16,372 bases of DNA from an uncultured Erysipelotrichaceae bacterium (GTDB taxonomy: Bacteria > Bacillota_I > Bacilli_A > RF39 > UBA660): assembly GCA_902796215.1 (NCBI GenBank), contig CADBNY010000122.1, positions 1 through 16,372 on the forward strand, read 5' to 3'. Below the pieces are notes generated by a model. The model was not told where the DNA came from. It saw only the letters and a program-made list of their open reading frames with translations, and did no database searches. Of the stretch, positions 13,890-16,372 are shown piece after piece; positions within the stretch are counted from its first letter, which is position 1, and the number at the start of each line of letters is the position of its first letter. The position numbers were made by a program, and so were the translations under genes.

Positions 13890-16372
13890 ATGCACAAATA
13901 TGTATATTTATTCAGTGAAGGAAACGCTGATATGAGAGAACTTCTTGGAGGAAAGGGCGCTAATCTAGCAGAAATGACCAATATTGGCCTACCAGTTCCA
14001 CAAGGATTCACAATAACAACAGAAGCATGTACTCAATATTATGAAGATGGAAGAGAAATCAATGACGATATTCAAAAACAAATAAATGAGTACATCAAAA
14101 AAATGGAAAAAATAACAGGAAAGAAATTTGGAGATAAAGAAAATCCATTATTAGTTTCAGTACGTTCTGGTGCTAGAGCTTCAATGCCTGGTATGATGGA
14201 TACAATACTTAACTTAGGATTAAATGAAGAAGTAGTAGAAGTAATAGCAAAAAAAAGTAATAATCCAAGATGGGCTTGGGACTGCTACAGAAGATTTATT
14301 CAAATGTATTCAGACGTCGTTATGGAAGTAGGAAAAAAATACTTTGAAGAATTAATCGATAAGATGAAAGAAAAGAAAAACGTTACTCAAGATGTAGACC
14401 TTGATGCTGATGATTTAAAAGAATTAGCAAAACAATTTAAAAAAGAATATAAAAAGAAAATAGGGAAAGAATTCCCAAGTGATCCAAAAGAACAATTAAT
14501 GGGAGCAATTAAAGCAGTATTCCGTTCATGGGATAATCCAAGAGCAAACGTTTACAGAAGAGATAACGATATTCCATATTCTTGGGGAACTGCTGTAAAT
14601 GTTCAATCAATGGCTTTCGGTAATATGGGAGATGACTGTGGAACAGGAGTTGCCTTTACAAGAGACCCAGCAACAGGAGAAAAAGGTTTATTTGGAGAAT
14701 TTTTAACAAATGCCCAAGGAGAAGACGTGGTTGCCGGCGTACGTACACCAATGAAAATTGCTGAAATGGAACAAAAATTCCCAGAAGCATTTAAACAATT
14801 CCAAGAAGTGTGTAAAACACTTGAATCTCATTACAGAGACATGCAAGATATGGAATTTACTGTAGAACATGGAAAATTATACATGCTACAAACAAGAAAT
14901 GGAAAAAGAACTGCTCAAGCAGCATTAAAAATTGCTTGCGATTTAGTAGATGAAGGAATGCGAACTGAAGAAGAAGCAGTTTCTATGATTGATCCTAGAA
15001 ACTTAGATACATTACTTCACCCACAATTTGATCAAAAGAAATTAAAAGCAGCAAAACCAATCGGTAAAGGATTAGGAGCTTCACCTGGAGCAGCATGCGG
15101 ACAAATTGTATTTACAGCAGAAGATGCCGAAGTATGGCACAAAAACAAAAAGAAAGTTATCTTAGTAAGATTAGAAACTTCACCAGAAGATATTACTGGA
15201 ATGAAAGTTGCACAAGGAATTCTTACTGTTAGAGGAGGAATGACTTCTCACGCAGCTGTAGTTGCTCGTGGTATGGGATCTTGCTGTGTATCAGGTTGCG
15301 GTGACATCAAGATGAATGAAGCTAAGAAAGAATTTACATTAGGTGGAAAAACATTCCATGAAGGAGATATAATCTCAATTGATGGAACTACAGGAAACAT
15401 CTATGATGGAGAAATTCCAACAGTAGATGCTAAGATAGTAGGAGAATTTGAAAGAGTCATGGACTGGGCAGATAAGTTCAGAACACTAGGAGTAAGAACA
15501 AACGCTGATACTCCAACAGATACAGCTAAAGCAATTGAACTTGGGGCAGAAGGAATTGGCCTATGCCGTACAGAGCACATGTTCTTTGACGAAGAAAGAA
15601 TATTTAATATTAGAAAAATGATTCTTGCAGACACAACAGAAGAAAGAGAAGAAGCTCTAGCAAAACTAATTCCATATCAAAAAGGCGACTTTAAAGCAAT
15701 GTATAAGGAATTAAAAGGTAAACCAATGACAGTTCGTTACCTAGATCCACCACTACATGAATTCTTACCAAAAGAAGAAAGTGAAATTAAAGCCCTAGCA
15801 AAAGATATGGGAGTTACTGTAAAGAAATTAGAGCAAAAATGTGCAGACCTACATGAATTTAACCCAATGATGGGACATAGAGGATGCCGTTTAGCTGTCA
15901 CTTACCCAGAAATAGCTAAAATGCAAACAAGAGCATTAATGGAAGCTGCAATTGAAGTATCAAAAGAAGAAAAAATCAATATTGTACCAGAAATTATGAT
16001 TCCATTAGTTGGAGAAATTAAAGAGTTAAAATTTGTTAAAGATGTTGTTGTAGAAACAGCAGAAGCAGTAAAGAAAGAGAAAAAATCGAAAATTGAATAT
16101 CATATTGGAACAATGATTGAAATTCCGAGAGCTGCTTTAACAGCTGATGAAATAGCAAAAGAAGCAGAATTCTTCTCATTTGGAACAAATGACTTAACAC
16201 AAATGACTTTTGGTTTCTCAAGAGATGATGCAGGTAAGTTCTTAGATTCATACTATGAAAATAAGATTTATGAACAAGATCCATTTGCAAGACTTGATCA
16301 AAAAGGCGTTGGAAAATTAATAAAGATGGCTACAGAATTAGGTAAGTCTGTAAGACCAGATATCAAATTAGG
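13890..16372 (+). CDS. ppdK: Pyruvate, phosphate dikinase, C-terminus outside window
   Basis: PPDK interconverts pyruvate + ATP + Pi and PEP + AMP + PPi; in fermenting bacteria it often runs toward ATP formation in glycolysis. The frame is open from ATG at 13890 to the last base (827 codons), while the family has about 875 residues, so roughly 50 are missing. The N-terminal ATP-grasp domain shows GGKGANLAEM (about 21-30) and SVRSGARASMPGMMDT. The phosphohistidine domain has GGMTSHAAVVARGMG with the carrier His454, and Thr452, the residue that PPDK regulatory proteins phosphorylate in other species. The TIM-barrel PEP/pyruvate domain has GLCRTEHMFF and FGTNDLTQM. The window stops just before the expected ICGEHGG segment with the catalytic cysteine. 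AAGGAGG and its own promoter suggest a separate unit. Confidence 0.96.
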   Translation, partial: MHKYVYLFSEGNADMRELLGGKGANLAEMTNIGLPVPQGFTITTEACTQYYEDGREINDDIQKQINEYIKKMEKITGKKFGDKENPLLVSVRSGARASMPGMMDTILNLGLNEEVVEVIAKKSNNPRWAWDCYRRFIQMYSDVVMEVGKKYFEELIDKMKEKKNVTQDVDLDADDLKELAKQFKKEYKKKIGKEFPSDPKEQLMGAIKAVFRSWDNPRANVYRRDNDIPYSWGTAVNVQSMAFGNMGDDCGTGVAFTRDPATGEKGLFGEFLTNAQGEDVVAGVRTPMKIAEMEQKFPEAFKQFQEVCKTLESHYRDMQDMEFTVEHGKLYMLQTRNGKRTAQAALKIACDLVDEGMRTEEEAVSMIDPRNLDTLLHPQFDQKKLKAAKPIGKGLGASPGAACGQIVFTAEDAEVWHKNKKKVILVRLETSPEDITGMKVAQGILTVRGGMTSHAAVVARGMGSCCVSGCGDIKMNEAKKEFTLGGKTFHEGDIISIDGTTGNIYDGEIPTVDAKIVGEFERVMDWADKFRTLGVRTNADTPTDTAKAIELGAEGIGLCRTEHMFFDEERIFNIRKMILADTTEEREEALAKLIPYQKGDFKAMYKELKGKPMTVRYLDPPLHEFLPKEESEIKALAKDMGVTVKKLEQKCADLHEFNPMMGHRGCRLAVTYPEIAKMQTRALMEAAIEVSKEEKINIVPEIMIPLVGEIKELKFVKDVVVETAEAVKKEKKSKIEYHIGTMIEIPRAALTADEIAKEAEFFSFGTNDLTQMTFGFSRDDAGKFLDSYYENKIYEQDPFARLDQKGVGKLIKMATELGKSVRPDIKL

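Noticed and set aside
13890..16372. Frameshift or truncation of ppdK
   Set aside because: The frame was followed by eye and stays open with motifs in order; the missing end is due only to the window edge.
1..16372. TGA read as Trp (Mycoplasma-like code)
   Set aside because: TGA ends the GtrA-like gene exactly at the overlap with the next ATG, and TGG is used for Trp throughout.
1..16372. CRISPR array, tRNA or rRNA, insertion sequence or prophage genes
   Set aside because: No regularly spaced direct DNA repeats, cloverleaf-like runs, transposase motifs or phage genes were seen; intergenic gaps are too short.

Overview
The window is AT-rich, densely packed bacterial DNA. It looks like a low-GC member of the Bacillota, probably an uncultured, host-associated lineage of Bacilli, RF39-like or Clostridia; I cannot place it more closely. 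The reasons are the hrcA-grpE-dnaK-dnaJ order with CIRCE-type operators, strong AGGAGG ribosome sites, RNase HIII, pyruvate phosphate dikinase, AGA- and AAA-rich codon use, and TGA used as stop with TGG for Trp.

Layout, left to right. Positions 1-699 hold the 3' end of a gene for a probable exported protein with a ricin-B-like (QxW) beta-trefoil tail, closed by a tidy terminator. Positions 728-5458 hold the HrcA-controlled heat-shock operon, with a sigma-A promoter, two CIRCE-like inverted repeats, hrcA, grpE, dnaK, an intergenic hairpin, dnaJ and a terminator. Positions 5548-6305 hold a DUF975 membrane protein with a C-terminal zinc ribbon and its terminator. Positions 6335-9529 hold a tightly coupled trio (GtrA-like flippase, GT2 transferase, large polytopic GT-C-like protein) that resembles a three-component undecaprenyl-phosphate-sugar glycosylation system.

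On the minus strand, 12699 down to 9535 is one apparent operon. It runs from a 392-residue solenoid protein, through a 127-residue protein of the same repeat type overlapping it at TAATG, to RNase HIII, then to a guanylate-kinase-like P-loop protein. The solenoid repeats have a period of 35 residues, with a proline and a glycine each recurring in strict register 21 residues apart. This matches the motif of mTERF proteins, nucleic-acid-binding regulators known mainly from mitochondria and chloroplasts. Bacterial mTERF-like genes joined to an RNase H gene are the most interesting item here.

Divergent from that operon, 12777-13761 holds a CvpA-family membrane protein and a small zinc-ribbon membrane protein. 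Positions 13890-16372 hold pyruvate phosphate dikinase, cut by the window edge shortly before the expected catalytic cysteine. No tRNA, rRNA, CRISPR array, IS element or phage gene was seen. No gene-free stretch exceeds about 130 bases.
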